Below are positions 1 to 6,895 of a DNA stretch of 8,115 nt, piece after piece. Position 1 is the first letter of the stretch. Each line of letters begins with the position of its first letter. The notes under the pieces were generated by a model that was not told the origin of the DNA, did not search any database, and saw only the letters and a program-made list of their open reading frames with translations. The stretch covers positions 1 to 8,115 of the forward strand of contig JAJAZO010000195.1 in assembly GCA_026785745.1 (NCBI GenBank), read 5' to 3'. The stretch is from Chitinophagaceae bacterium (lineage in GTDB: Bacteria > Bacteroidota > Bacteroidia > Chitinophagales > Chitinophagaceae). Made by a program: the position numbers and the translations under genes.

Positions 1-382
1 CCATTGTCTCTTTGCTCATACTGGTGAAATATTTTTCCCCTGTTTTAATAAAAGAAAGTGTCATACAATCTTTATTGCGGGAAAAATAAATAGTTTCTAC
101 CGCACCGCCCTTTCCATAGAAATAAATTTTACCCTGGGTTGTACAAGTGTCTTTTGTTGTGATTACCCTTTTATTCACATCATCTGTAACAACAGGTAGC
201 GGATTTGTGTCCTTTATTTTTATCATATTAAAAAACCGTGGGTCGCCGGGAGAATGATAATACATGACTACTGCACTGTCGCTACTTGCTAATAATGGCA
301 GCATGTTTATCCTGACAGTTTTTTGTTTACACCCGCCAAAAAGCATTGCTATGCAAAGGATAATTAAACTAACCAGTTTCAT
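1..382 (-). CDS. Small lipoprotein of unknown function, N-terminal part (cut by window edge)
   Basis: I read this frame by hand on the minus strand: an ATG at 382-380 opens 127 codons without a stop up to the left edge, so the C-terminus is missing. The protein begins MKLVSLIILCIAMLFGGC. That is a short hydrophobic stretch ending in a lipobox (LFGGC, Cys18 as the lipidated residue), followed by KQKT, so it should be exported and anchored as a lipoprotein. The mature part seen (about 110 residues) has no motif I recognise. It contains two further cysteines (about residues 91 and 115) and mixed beta-like stretches such as KIYFYGKGG and VETIYFS. The start lies 31 nt beyond the terminator of the receptor/lipoprotein unit, so it is probably transcribed separately, but no convincing promoter is visible. 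A link to phosphate uptake is suggested only by position. Confidence is high that it is a gene and low on role. Confidence 0.75.
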   Translation of the reverse strand, partial: MKLVSLIILCIAMLFGGCKQKTVRINMLPLLASSDSAVVMYYHSPGDPRFFNMIKIKDTNPLPVVTDDVNKRVITTKDTCTTQGKIYFYGKGGAVETIYFSRNKDCMTLSFIKTGEKYFTSMSKETM

Positions 383-413
383 ACAAAATAATTTGCCGGT
401 TTACTACATTAAA

Positions 414-439
414 AAACGTCCTGATAACTCAGGACGTTT
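414..439 (-). terminator. Rho-independent terminator of the receptor/lipoprotein unit
   Basis: A perfect 11-bp inverted repeat, AAACGTCCTGA and TCAGGACGTTT, flanks a 4-nt loop. Read on the minus strand the stem is followed directly by more T, giving a run of six T at 416-411. It begins 24 nt after the stop codon of the lipoprotein gene at 464. Stem, loop and T-run fit an intrinsic terminator acting on minus-strand transcription. The plus-strand reading has only a short T run and no gene to serve. Confidence 0.85.
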
Positions 440-463
440 CAATACAATTATTATCAATCAAAA

Positions 464-1813
464 TTAATAAACAGCATTTTGAGGGTCCCAGTTACACCAG
501 CCACTTGTCCAGTTGGTGGTACCAAATGCCCCACGATAGGTGGTGCTAACAAAGAAAGAATTCATACCAGTGAAACTTGTACCTGATAATGCAGGAGATC
601 CTGTAGCTGGTAAAAAGTTAGGTGCCGTTGAATAAAATGGACTTGTTAACTGAATGGTTGCTGCATCAGCATAAGTAATACAACCTTCACTTTCTGCTTT
701 AGTTTGCATTTGTGCAGCAGTAATGGATGCAACGGTTTCTGAAAAGTATGGGTTTGAATTTGCATGTACCAGGTTGTTCTTAAATTCTGAAAGGTTTGCA
801 AGATAGTCGGCGCATGTTGCAGCGTCCCTTAATGAAAAGCCAGCATCGGGATGACCCATTAAAATTGAGTTGCGAATGATAAACTGAGTAGACCGGCGCC
901 AGCGGTTTGAATAATTGTGATTAAGTGCTGTTCCAGTAGCATTATTGGGTCCAATTATAGTGAAATTACTTAACTGTGGTTTTGTACGGGGAGTAGCTAA
1001 AGTAGAAGCTGCATCATTATCACACTCGATACCATTACCAGCATCGCCAGCATCTACAAAATCAGGCTTGCGGCAGGATACACCAAACTGTATTTTACCG
1101 GTATAACCAAAGTCGAAATCAAAATCATCATCCGCTGTAGCAAATGCTACCAGGTTCTTTGCATTTACTGTACCTCCAAAAAATTCATACGCATCATCAT
1201 TACCAAAAGACACCTGTATATTTTCCAGGATAGTACCAGAACCTACACCACCACAAGTCAATCCATTAATTTCAGAACCGGGTTCAGCAGCTATACCGGC
1301 ATATTCGATACGTACATAACGAAGGATTCCACTTTCATCCAATGGGTCTGTGCCACCATACTGACGGCCTACTCCACCTTCAATAGTTGGGGCAGGGTCA
1401 AGCGGACGGTTAGTTGGTGCTTTACCCAGCAGGATAATGCCACCCCAATCACCCGGAGTTCTTGCGCCAATGGCTTTGCCGCTGGTAAATACAATAGGCA
1501 ACGCAGCTGTACCCGAAGCGATCAGCTTGGCTCCTCTTTCAATGATCAGGGCCCCTTTTTCTGTTACATCACTCTGAACCACGCAACCTGCTTCAAAAGT
1601 AATGGTAGCACCATTAGTAATATACACATAGCCTTTCAGTATCCATTTGCCTTTGGCATAGAACTTACTGGAAGAAATAACACCGGTAATAATATTACTG
1701 GTAGGATCAACAGGGGCTACAGTTGTGCCGCCATCATCAAAATTCACCTTTACACATGAAGTAACACTGAAGAGACTTATCAGCATCAGCGTACCAAAAA
1801 AAATCTTTTTCAT
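464..1813 (-). CDS. Outer-membrane lipoprotein, beta-helix-like, partner of the TonB-dependent receptor
   Basis: This is a 449-residue protein starting MKKIFFGTLMLISLF, with a lipobox ending SVTSC (Cys20), so it is predicted to be a lipoprotein. The mature chain has many short turns rich in Gly, Asn and Asp (for example GYVYITNGATITFEAGCVVQ at 61-80, ILENIQVSFG near 195-204, LSNFTIIGPNNATG at 281-294), which look like rungs of a right-handed beta-helix. Two acidic blocks stand out: FGNDDAYEFFGGTVN at 203-217 and ADDDFDFDFG at 227-236. The C-terminus ends in a Trp-rich tail (NWTSGWCNWDPQNAVY). I recognise the pattern as a Bacteroidota family often found beside TonB-dependent receptors and often left unnamed; it is not SusD-like (no TPR features). 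The gene lies 50 nt downstream of the receptor gene, with an AT-rich spacer, no hairpin, and a terminator after it, so co-transcription is likely. A role in ligand capture at the cell surface is inference. Confidence 0.85.
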   Translation of the reverse strand: MKKIFFGTLMLISLFSVTSCVKVNFDDGGTTVAPVDPTSNIITGVISSSKFYAKGKWILKGYVYITNGATITFEAGCVVQSDVTEKGALIIERGAKLIASGTAALPIVFTSGKAIGARTPGDWGGIILLGKAPTNRPLDPAPTIEGGVGRQYGGTDPLDESGILRYVRIEYAGIAAEPGSEINGLTCGGVGSGTILENIQVSFGNDDAYEFFGGTVNAKNLVAFATADDDFDFDFGYTGKIQFGVSCRKPDFVDAGDAGNGIECDNDAASTLATPRTKPQLSNFTIIGPNNATGTALNHNYSNRWRRSTQFIIRNSILMGHPDAGFSLRDAATCADYLANLSEFKNNLVHANSNPYFSETVASITAAQMQTKAESEGCITYADAATIQLTSPFYSTAPNFLPATGSPALSGTSFTGMNSFFVSTTYRGAFGTTNWTSGWCNWDPQNAVY

Positions 1814-1863
1814 ATCAATTTTTATTTTTATTGTTTTTTAAATTTTATAGTCAGTTGTGGTAA

Positions 1864-4665
1864 TTATTTTTTCCCGATATTAAAATCGTAGGTAAACGCT
1901 AAGTTGATAGTGGATCCTGGCTTATAAGAATTGAACAACCTGTCGCTGCCAGTGCTGAAAGCTTTTTTACTGTCCACATTCTCATAGAAATAATAAGCAT
2001 TGTTCAGCAGGTCGGCCCAGGTAAGTTTTATCTCACCCTTATTCTTCATTACCTTTTTTGCTAATTGAAAATCCACCTGATTCCGGGGTCTTTCGTAGAT
2101 ATCAGGAAAATCCAGGTTGCCCACCAAAGAAAGACGCTGACCTATACGATTGTATAATAAAGAACCGCTCCATCCACCTTGTTTGCTGTTGTATTGCAAT
2201 CCTACATTGGCGAGATAGGGTGATTGACCCTGGAGTGGCCTGTTAACAGAAGAAGATACACCCCCGGAAGAAGTACTTGCCAAAGTAACTTTTGAATAGC
2301 TGTAAGTAAGGTTGGCAAACACACTAAAGTTTTCGAGTGTTTTGTTGATGAAGTCAAGATTTTTTCTTACTTCAAACTCAGCACCCACTGTGTAAGCCTC
2401 ATCCACATTACTATACCCGTAGTTTCTTCTGTCGAGTACACTGGAAGGGTCAAGACGCAATTCTATCGGGGCATCAAAATATTTGTAAAACACACCCAAT
2501 GTAATGGCTTCTCCGCCTTTTGGATAAAATTCGTAGCGAATATCCCCATTAAGAATAGATGTTCTTTTCAGGTCAACATTACCATTTACTCCATAGTTAG
2601 CTTCATAATCATAGAATGAGAATGGTGCAATTTCCCTGAACTCTGGTCTTGCTACCGTGCGGCTGGCGGCTACACGAATGCTGTTTTTTGTATTGGGAGA
2701 TATTGTCAGGTTAAAAGAGGGTAACACATCCCATTTCTCAGTATTTACCACCACTCTTTTTGAGGTTACGTCTTTTGTAGTAAGAAACTGCTGAAAATTT
2801 TCTACCCTAACGCCCCATACGAACCTGATTTTTTCTCCAAACTTATTATCAAACATTCCATACATACCGTTCAACGCTGATACGCCGAAATATTTATCCT
2901 GGTTATTGGTAAAATCATTTATAACAAATCCATCATTGGCAATATTTGCCGATCCAAAAATCTGGTTGAAAGGAAGGGATGACTTTGAACTATTAAACTG
3001 TGTTGGAGAAGCTGGCTGATATTGGAAAATGCGGCTGCGGAAGTCACGGATACGGATTAAAGTTGACCCCCCCGCTTTAAATGTCTGCTTGTTTTTATTC
3101 ATTGTAAAGGGAATAGTAAGGCTTCCGTTTGCTCCATAACTAAAGTCTTTCAGGTCGCTGAAGAAACGCCGGGTGTCATCATCATTATACTCAAAAGGGT
3201 TGTTGGTTCCTTTTGGTCGGTTATAAGCAATGGTGCGAAGGTCTGGTTGTGTTTTCCAGTTGTAAGCAAAGTTTCCGTTCCATCTTAATTTGATACCGCT
3301 TTTAGTAAGCTGGTGGTCTCCTTCTAATTGTCCGCTATAGAGTGAACGCTGATTAAGCACCGATGAACGGAAACTGATATCCTGAATACGGTCATTATTA
3401 AAACCACCTCTTGTATAATAATTATCTTCCAGCAGTTGATTAAACAGGTTCTTGAAAGAAATCTTGTGTTTCCCTTTTACATAAGAAATATTGGCCAATG
3501 CCCCCACATTTACGCTATACTTATTCTGGTTATCTGTTAATTCTACTACTGCGTCGCCAGTTTGCTCATACAGTTTTCTTTGCACATCATACTTCAGCAT
3601 ACTGTTACGGTACTGTACCGAAAGAATTGTTCCAAGCACACCACCTTTTTTAAATTTTGTACTCTTCCCCCAGGTAAGGCTGTATGTTTGAGTGGGCAGT
3701 GCTTTATTATTTACTTCGCTATACACATCACTGTTCAATAATCTGCTCCAGGCAAGTCTCTGTTGTGTGCTGCCACTGCGGAACTCCTGTTGTGTTTTTG
3801 GAAAGCCAGCAGGCAGGCTTCTGGTTTTATCATCAAAGCCCAGCCAATCGTTTCCGTTTCTTTCATTGCTGGTAAAATCTTTGAAAACTGATTGAGTATT
3901 GAAGCCAAGACTGATGCTAACCGTTAATAAATCCCTGGTAGGAACATCCTTAGTATTTATCTGCACCAGGCCACCGGCAAACTCACCCGGAAGCTCCGGT
4001 GTAGCTGTTTTATTGATGATGATATTATCTACTAACGAAGATGGTATTACATCAAAAGAAAATGCTTTTTTATCCGGCTCTGTGCTGGGTAATTGTGCAT
4101 TATTAATAACAGCAGAATTATACCGGTCACTTAATCCCCGAACAACCACAAATTTTCCATCCTGGATACTGGCACCACTTACTCTTTTCAATACTTCACC
4201 GGTATTTCTATCAGGAGTGCGGCGGATAAAGTCTGCGGCCAATCCACTTGACATAGCTGTATTGTTTCTTTGAAAAGAAAGTAATGCCGTGGTATTCTCC
4301 TGTTTGCGTGAAGTTGTTTTAAGCGTAACGCCTTCCAATGTGGCTTTATCCTGCAATACGATTTCGAGGTAATTCTCCTGGTTGGCAGTTACATCCACTT
4401 CTGAAACAGATTTTGTTTCATAACCTGTATTGGAAAAAGTAAGAGTGTATTTTTTTCCTGCTTCGAGTGTTATGTAGAACTTTCCTTCAATGTCTGCAAG
4501 AACTTGCTTGCCAGCACCCTCAATTACAATAGTAGCTCCGGGTAAAGCTTCATTTTTTGCATTCATTACCTTACCGGTAAGTTTAATGGTTTGAGTCTGT
4601 GCCTGAATAGAAAAAATGGAAGAAAGAAACAGCACACTTAACAGTAATCGAAGCCTTGAATACAT
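1864..4665 (-). CDS. TonB-dependent outer-membrane receptor with N-terminal CarboxypepD_reg-like domain
   Basis: The 933-residue length is typical of Bacteroidota TonB-dependent receptors. Residues 1-22 form a signal peptide with a likely cut after IQAQ. Residues about 27-105 match the carboxypeptidase-regulatory-like beta-sandwich (LTGKVMNAKNEALPGATIVI, then the GKFYITLEAGKKYTLTFSNTGYE region). The stretch around EGVTLKTT (111-118) could hold the TonB box. The plug follows at about 125-240, with GKFVVVRGLSDRYN at 170-183 and ATPELPGEFAGGLVQINTKD at 221-240. The rest is a 22-strand barrel with aromatic, alternating strands, closing with INLAFTYDFNIGKK. It would import a ligand across the outer membrane using TonB/ExbBD energy (not in this window). 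Its neighbours (phosphate-type porin, DUF47, Pit) and the Pho-box-like array upstream suggest phosphate or a phosphorylated compound as ligand; the barrel sequence alone does not show this. The ATG at 4665 fits the signal peptide. A run of seven G lies inside codons 531-533. Confidence 0.92.
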   Translation of the reverse strand: MYSRLRLLLSVLFLSSIFSIQAQTQTIKLTGKVMNAKNEALPGATIVIEGAGKQVLADIEGKFYITLEAGKKYTLTFSNTGYETKSVSEVDVTANQENYLEIVLQDKATLEGVTLKTTSRKQENTTALLSFQRNNTAMSSGLAADFIRRTPDRNTGEVLKRVSGASIQDGKFVVVRGLSDRYNSAVINNAQLPSTEPDKKAFSFDVIPSSLVDNIIINKTATPELPGEFAGGLVQINTKDVPTRDLLTVSISLGFNTQSVFKDFTSNERNGNDWLGFDDKTRSLPAGFPKTQQEFRSGSTQQRLAWSRLLNSDVYSEVNNKALPTQTYSLTWGKSTKFKKGGVLGTILSVQYRNSMLKYDVQRKLYEQTGDAVVELTDNQNKYSVNVGALANISYVKGKHKISFKNLFNQLLEDNYYTRGGFNNDRIQDISFRSSVLNQRSLYSGQLEGDHQLTKSGIKLRWNGNFAYNWKTQPDLRTIAYNRPKGTNNPFEYNDDDTRRFFSDLKDFSYGANGSLTIPFTMNKNKQTFKAGGSTLIRIRDFRSRIFQYQPASPTQFNSSKSSLPFNQIFGSANIANDGFVINDFTNNQDKYFGVSALNGMYGMFDNKFGEKIRFVWGVRVENFQQFLTTKDVTSKRVVVNTEKWDVLPSFNLTISPNTKNSIRVAASRTVARPEFREIAPFSFYDYEANYGVNGNVDLKRTSILNGDIRYEFYPKGGEAITLGVFYKYFDAPIELRLDPSSVLDRRNYGYSNVDEAYTVGAEFEVRKNLDFINKTLENFSVFANLTYSYSKVTLASTSSGGVSSSVNRPLQGQSPYLANVGLQYNSKQGGWSGSLLYNRIGQRLSLVGNLDFPDIYERPRNQVDFQLAKKVMKNKGEIKLTWADLLNNAYYFYENVDSKKAFSTGSDRLFNSYKPGSTINLAFTYDFNIGKK

Positions 4666-4681
4666 ATTCGGTTATTTCCGG

Positions 4682-4689
4682 CAAAGGTG
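4682..4689 (-). promoter_or_regulatory. Candidate -7 element of the receptor/lipoprotein promoter
   Basis: Read on the minus strand the octamer is CACCTTTG, matching the Bacteroidota -7 consensus TAnnTTTG at all defined positions but the first. It lies 9 nt downstream of the last unit of the Pho-box-like array and 16 nt upstream of the ATG, which implies a very short leader. The spacing to the array is what an activator-dependent promoter would show, with the array covering the place of the -33 element. This is one octamer match, so support comes mainly from context. Confidence 0.45.
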
Positions 4690-4698
4690 GCCTTGGGG

Positions 4699-4759
4699 AG
4701 TTACTGGTATGTTACCAGCCTGTTAAGCAATTGTGACGACAATATTACCGGAATGTTAA
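4699..4759 (-). promoter_or_regulatory. Pho-box-like operator: six hexamers in exact 11-bp register
   Basis: On the minus strand, in the direction of the receptor gene, six hexamers follow one another with 5-nt spacers: TTAACA (4759-4754), GTAATA (4748-4743), GTCACA (4737-4732), TTAACA (4726-4721), GTAACA (4715-4710) and GTAACT (4704-4699). Each start is exactly 11 nt from the next. Bacillus PhoP boxes are TTAACA-like repeats of this period, and Escherichia coli PhoB boxes are 7-bp repeats with 4-bp spacers, also with an 11-bp period. The array fills most of the 113-nt gap between the porin stop codon and the receptor start and ends 33 nt before the ATG. The likely binder is an OmpR/PhoB-family response regulator sensing phosphate limitation; its identity is inferred, and no regulator gene lies in the window. 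Confidence 0.7.
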
Positions 4760-4778
4760 GCATCCATTAGAGCGGAGA

Positions 4779-5978
4779 TTAAAATGTAACAATACCAGTA
4801 AAACGCAATTGCAATATGTCCTGTGCCGGGCTTTTGAGATAGGCCAGGTCGCTTTGTAGCTTCAGGTTATGCCGGAAGAAGTAGTGCGAATAGCCCAACA
4901 CATATTCATTTAGCTTTACTAAATAGTTTTTAACCCTGTCATCAGGTTTTGTAAATCCATATCTCGCTGATATCTCATTGTCTTTTGAAACCAGATAGCC
5001 TGTTTGAAGCATCAGGCCAGTACCACTATAAACAGCATTTACTTTGGATGGGTTTGTCGGGTTAATGCTGATGCCGTTATCAGAAATCCGGCGGTACAAT
5101 TCTCCTGTTACTGACCAGCCTTTTTTCTTCAACATAAAATCAGTTCCAAAATAATGAATATCTGCATGTTGGTTATTAAAAAGATATTCGCCCAGTTGCC
5201 CGGCCACCCTGCTGGTTTTGTTATTAAAACTGTAAACAAAGCCGAGAGAAAGTTTCAGCTTTTCTTCAAAATACAGGTCAGCTTCTATAAAGTCTCCGTT
5301 GTTTTTAAATTCGCCTAGGGGTAATATTTCAGACCGCAGCGAATAACATAAACCGGTGGATTTGTCTGAAATAATGCGGCCTTCGCCAGAAGTAATGGCC
5401 AGTGTATTACTTAAAATGGTTTGCTTTCCTACTTTATTGGTATTGGCAATCCAAAATCCTTTATCCCTGTCTAAAGTGAACAGTGCATTGGTATTAGACC
5501 TGTCAACAAATTGTAAATTACCTGAAGAAGTTTGCCGTTGCCGATTACCGGGCAGCTTTGTTTGTCCAAAACCAAATCTCCAATGTTTATTAGGAGCATA
5601 GAAAAGCATTGCATCGCGGAGAAATAGATTGTTTGCAACACCAGTATTATCTGATGCCACATCTCTTTGTGAAAAGCAAAGTTGAATACGGTAGGAAAAT
5701 CGTTTGCTAACGGCACTGCCGGCAAAATTCAGCCTTAGGCGGCGAATGGAGAAGTCAACAGAATTGTTATTGTTGTTATTCAGGTCAATTCTTGCCTCTG
5801 CCAGACTTTGAATACGTCCGCCTATACTGAGGGAAAATGAACTGTCTCTGGAAGTAAACGTTATGGGTTTACCAAAGTGTGCATCAAGGTACCCATTGGC
5901 AGGATTATACTGACCGCTGACCCCTATTGATGTCAAAAAGAAGAAAAACAGGAAAAAGCGACTTATTAATGCAATCAT
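4779..5978 (-). CDS. Phosphate-selective porin O/P family outer-membrane porin
   Basis: This 399-residue protein has an N-terminal signal peptide (very Phe-rich, RFFLFFFFLTSIGVSG, likely cut near residues 22-23). It fits the OprP/OprO porin family of outer-membrane beta-barrels that pass phosphate or polyphosphate. Family-like features are the early strand SLSIGGRIQSLAEARID (49-65), the RRLRLNFAGSAVSKRFSYRI segment (79-98) with its Arg/Lys-rich strands, GFGQTKLPGNRQRQ (136-149), and NLQFVDRSNTNALF (154-167) leading to a DRDKGF turn. It ends RFTGIVTF with a terminal Phe, the usual signal for barrel assembly. A run of six Asn at 67-72 forms a probable loop. Substrate selectivity varies in this family, so phosphate is a family- and context-based call. 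It lies on the same strand 113 nt upstream of the receptor gene. It has its own upstream array of TTAACA-like repeats, so it is probably its own transcription unit under the same control. No terminator is evident after its stop codon, so read-through is possible. Confidence 0.88.
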   Translation of the reverse strand: MIALISRFFLFFFFLTSIGVSGQYNPANGYLDAHFGKPITFTSRDSSFSLSIGGRIQSLAEARIDLNNNNNNSVDFSIRRLRLNFAGSAVSKRFSYRIQLCFSQRDVASDNTGVANNLFLRDAMLFYAPNKHWRFGFGQTKLPGNRQRQTSSGNLQFVDRSNTNALFTLDRDKGFWIANTNKVGKQTILSNTLAITSGEGRIISDKSTGLCYSLRSEILPLGEFKNNGDFIEADLYFEEKLKLSLGFVYSFNNKTSRVAGQLGEYLFNNQHADIHYFGTDFMLKKKGWSVTGELYRRISDNGISINPTNPSKVNAVYSGTGLMLQTGYLVSKDNEISARYGFTKPDDRVKNYLVKLNEYVLGYSHYFFRHNLKLQSDLAYLKSPAQDILQLRFTGIVTF

Positions 5979-6001
5979 AAGTTTGTTGTTAAAAACCTCT
6001 G

Positions 6002-6008
6002 CAATATA
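6002..6008 (-). promoter_or_regulatory. Weak candidate -7 element of the porin promoter
   Basis: Minus-strand TATATTG resembles TAnnTTTG with one T missing. It lies 7 nt downstream of the last good Pho-box-like unit (6016) and 23 nt upstream of the porin ATG, a layout close to that before the receptor gene. The match is poor by itself and the region is AT-rich, so this is tentative. Confidence 0.3.
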
Positions 6009-6015
6009 AAGTCTT

Positions 6016-6065
6016 TGTTATTGAATTGTTACCCTAACTTTATTTCTATATTAATTAATTATTAA
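6016..6065 (-). promoter_or_regulatory. Second Pho-box-like array, upstream of the porin gene
   Basis: On the minus strand, hexamers at exact 11-nt steps are TTAATA (6065-6060), TTAATA (6054-6049), ATAAAG (6043-6038), GTAACA (6032-6027) and ATAACA (6021-6016). The two nearest the gene match the receptor array well. The other three are weaker and sit in AT-rich sequence where TAA occurs readily. The last unit ends 37 nt before the porin ATG, against 33 nt for the receptor array, and the orientation relative to the gene is the same. That parallel is the main argument for function. Confidence 0.5.
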
Positions 6066-6102
6066 TTTTCCGTTCTCTGGCTAAGCCTTTAATCTACCCC
6101 TG

Positions 6103-6110
6103 TAATTTCG
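6103..6110 (+). promoter_or_regulatory. Weak candidate -7 element for the DUF47-pit transcript
   Basis: TAATTTCG matches TAnnTTTG except for one C, and lies 43 nt upstream of the DUF47 start codon. No clear -33 TTG partner is seen at the expected distance, and no 11-bp TTAACA-type repeats occur in the plus orientation. A promoter must exist in 5979-6153 because the neighbouring gene is divergent, but its exact place is uncertain. Confidence 0.25.
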
Positions 6111-6153
6111 TAAACTGTTCCGTTAAAATAGGGACACCATAAAACTAAAACTA

Positions 6154-6801
6154 ATGGCACTACAATCTTTCCTGAAAATCTTCATGCCAAAGAACAGAAT
6201 CTTTTATGAACTGTTTGAAAAAGTGGCTATCAACGTAGAAATAATGGGGTCTGTCCTGAAGGCTGTGGTAGCAGAACCCGACTTTGATAAAAGGGCCGCC
6301 CTGATTACAAAATTAGAAGACCTGGAACATGCCAACGATGAGTTCACCCACAACCTGTTTACGGAACTGGGTCGCAACTTCATCACTCCGTTTGACAGGG
6401 AGGATATTCACTATCTCGCCTCTTCCTTAGATGATATTGCCGATTACATATATGCAGCGGGTAAAAAAATAAATTTCTACAGGGTCAATCCAAATGATAC
6501 TGGTATGCAAAAATTTGCCGAGCTGATTGAGCAAGGAGCTGCGCAGGTAAAAATTGCCGTAGTAGAACTCCGGGATATGAAAAATATGAGAGCCATTACG
6601 GAGGCACTGGTAAAAATAAACAGCATTGAAAACCAGGCTGATGATGTGTTCGACTTCAGCATTGAAAAATTATTTGCCTCCGAACCTGATGCTAAGGAAG
6701 TAATCAAGAAAAGAGAGATTTACCAGGTAATGGAAATAGTTACTGATAAATGTGAAGATGCAAGTAATGTGATAGAGTCTATCATCATTAAATATGCTTA
6801 A
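6154..6801 (+). CDS. DUF47 / PhoU-like Pit accessory protein
   Basis: This is a 215-residue, all-alpha, soluble protein with no signal peptide, and it has the normal length for the DUF47 (PhoU-related) family. It begins with a basic LKIFMPKNRIFYELFEKVA segment typical of the family. Acidic helical motifs of the PhoU-like metal-binding type follow: LEDLEHANDEFTHNL (54-68), TPFDREDIHYLASSLDDIAD (78-97), SIENQADDVFD (157-167) and VTDKCEDASNVIESI (196-210). DUF47 proteins are usually encoded next to Pit transporters and are thought to modulate them at the cytoplasmic face of the inner membrane. Here pit follows 94 nt downstream on the same strand, which supports that role and a shared transcript. 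The ATG at 6154 is kept because the family N-terminus begins at once and no clear ribosome binding site points elsewhere. The promoter lies in the divergent region shared with the porin gene. Confidence 0.9.
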   Translation: MALQSFLKIFMPKNRIFYELFEKVAINVEIMGSVLKAVVAEPDFDKRAALITKLEDLEHANDEFTHNLFTELGRNFITPFDREDIHYLASSLDDIADYIYAAGKKINFYRVNPNDTGMQKFAELIEQGAAQVKIAVVELRDMKNMRAITEALVKINSIENQADDVFDFSIEKLFASEPDAKEVIKKREIYQVMEIVTDKCEDASNVIESIIIKYA

Positions 6802-6840
6802 ATTAATTAGCTAATCAGCCAATGTACTAATATGCTATTG

Positions 6841-6855
6841 ACTACAACCTGTAGT
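6841..6855. repeat. Small inverted repeat in the DUF47-pit spacer
   Basis: ACTACA and TGTAGT form a 6-bp stem around a 3-nt loop, in the middle of the 94-nt gap between the two genes. There is no T-run after it, so it is not an intrinsic terminator. It may be an RNA-processing or stability element, or chance. The rest of the spacer shows nothing I recognise. Confidence 0.25.
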
Positions 6856-6895
6856 AACTATTATTAGCACAATTAACACATTATCACATTTGTTT

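Noticed and set aside
264..467. Plus-strand open frame of 67 codons
   Set aside because: It lies opposite the start of the lipoprotein gene (minus strand, lipobox present) and runs through the terminator hairpin; no family features.
1814..1863. AT-rich spacer between receptor and lipoprotein genes as a possible promoter or terminator
   Set aside because: No stem-loop, no convincing TAnnTTTG, and the A/T-rich bases make any 11-bp repeat match meaningless; it is best read as an intra-operon spacer.
3899..4273. Plus-strand open frame of 124 codons
   Set aside because: It lies entirely opposite the conserved plug domain of the TonB-dependent receptor and has no recognisable features; a shadow of that gene.
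5763..5780. AAT/AAC codon run in the porin as a microsatellite
   Set aside because: The six Asn codons mix AAT and AAC, so it is not a clean repeat likely to slip; a plausible Asn-rich loop.
6082..6126. TAA-containing motifs upstream of DUF47 that might be plus-strand Pho-box units
   Set aside because: The TAA positions (6082, 6090, 6103, 6111, 6124) are spaced 8 and 13 nt, not 11, and the flanking bases do not fit TTAACA or GTAACA.
6885..6892. CACATTTG, a -7-like octamer just before pit
   Set aside because: It ends 3 nt before the pit ATG, so transcription would start inside the coding region; it would require an unusual start. Co-transcription with the DUF47 gene is simpler.
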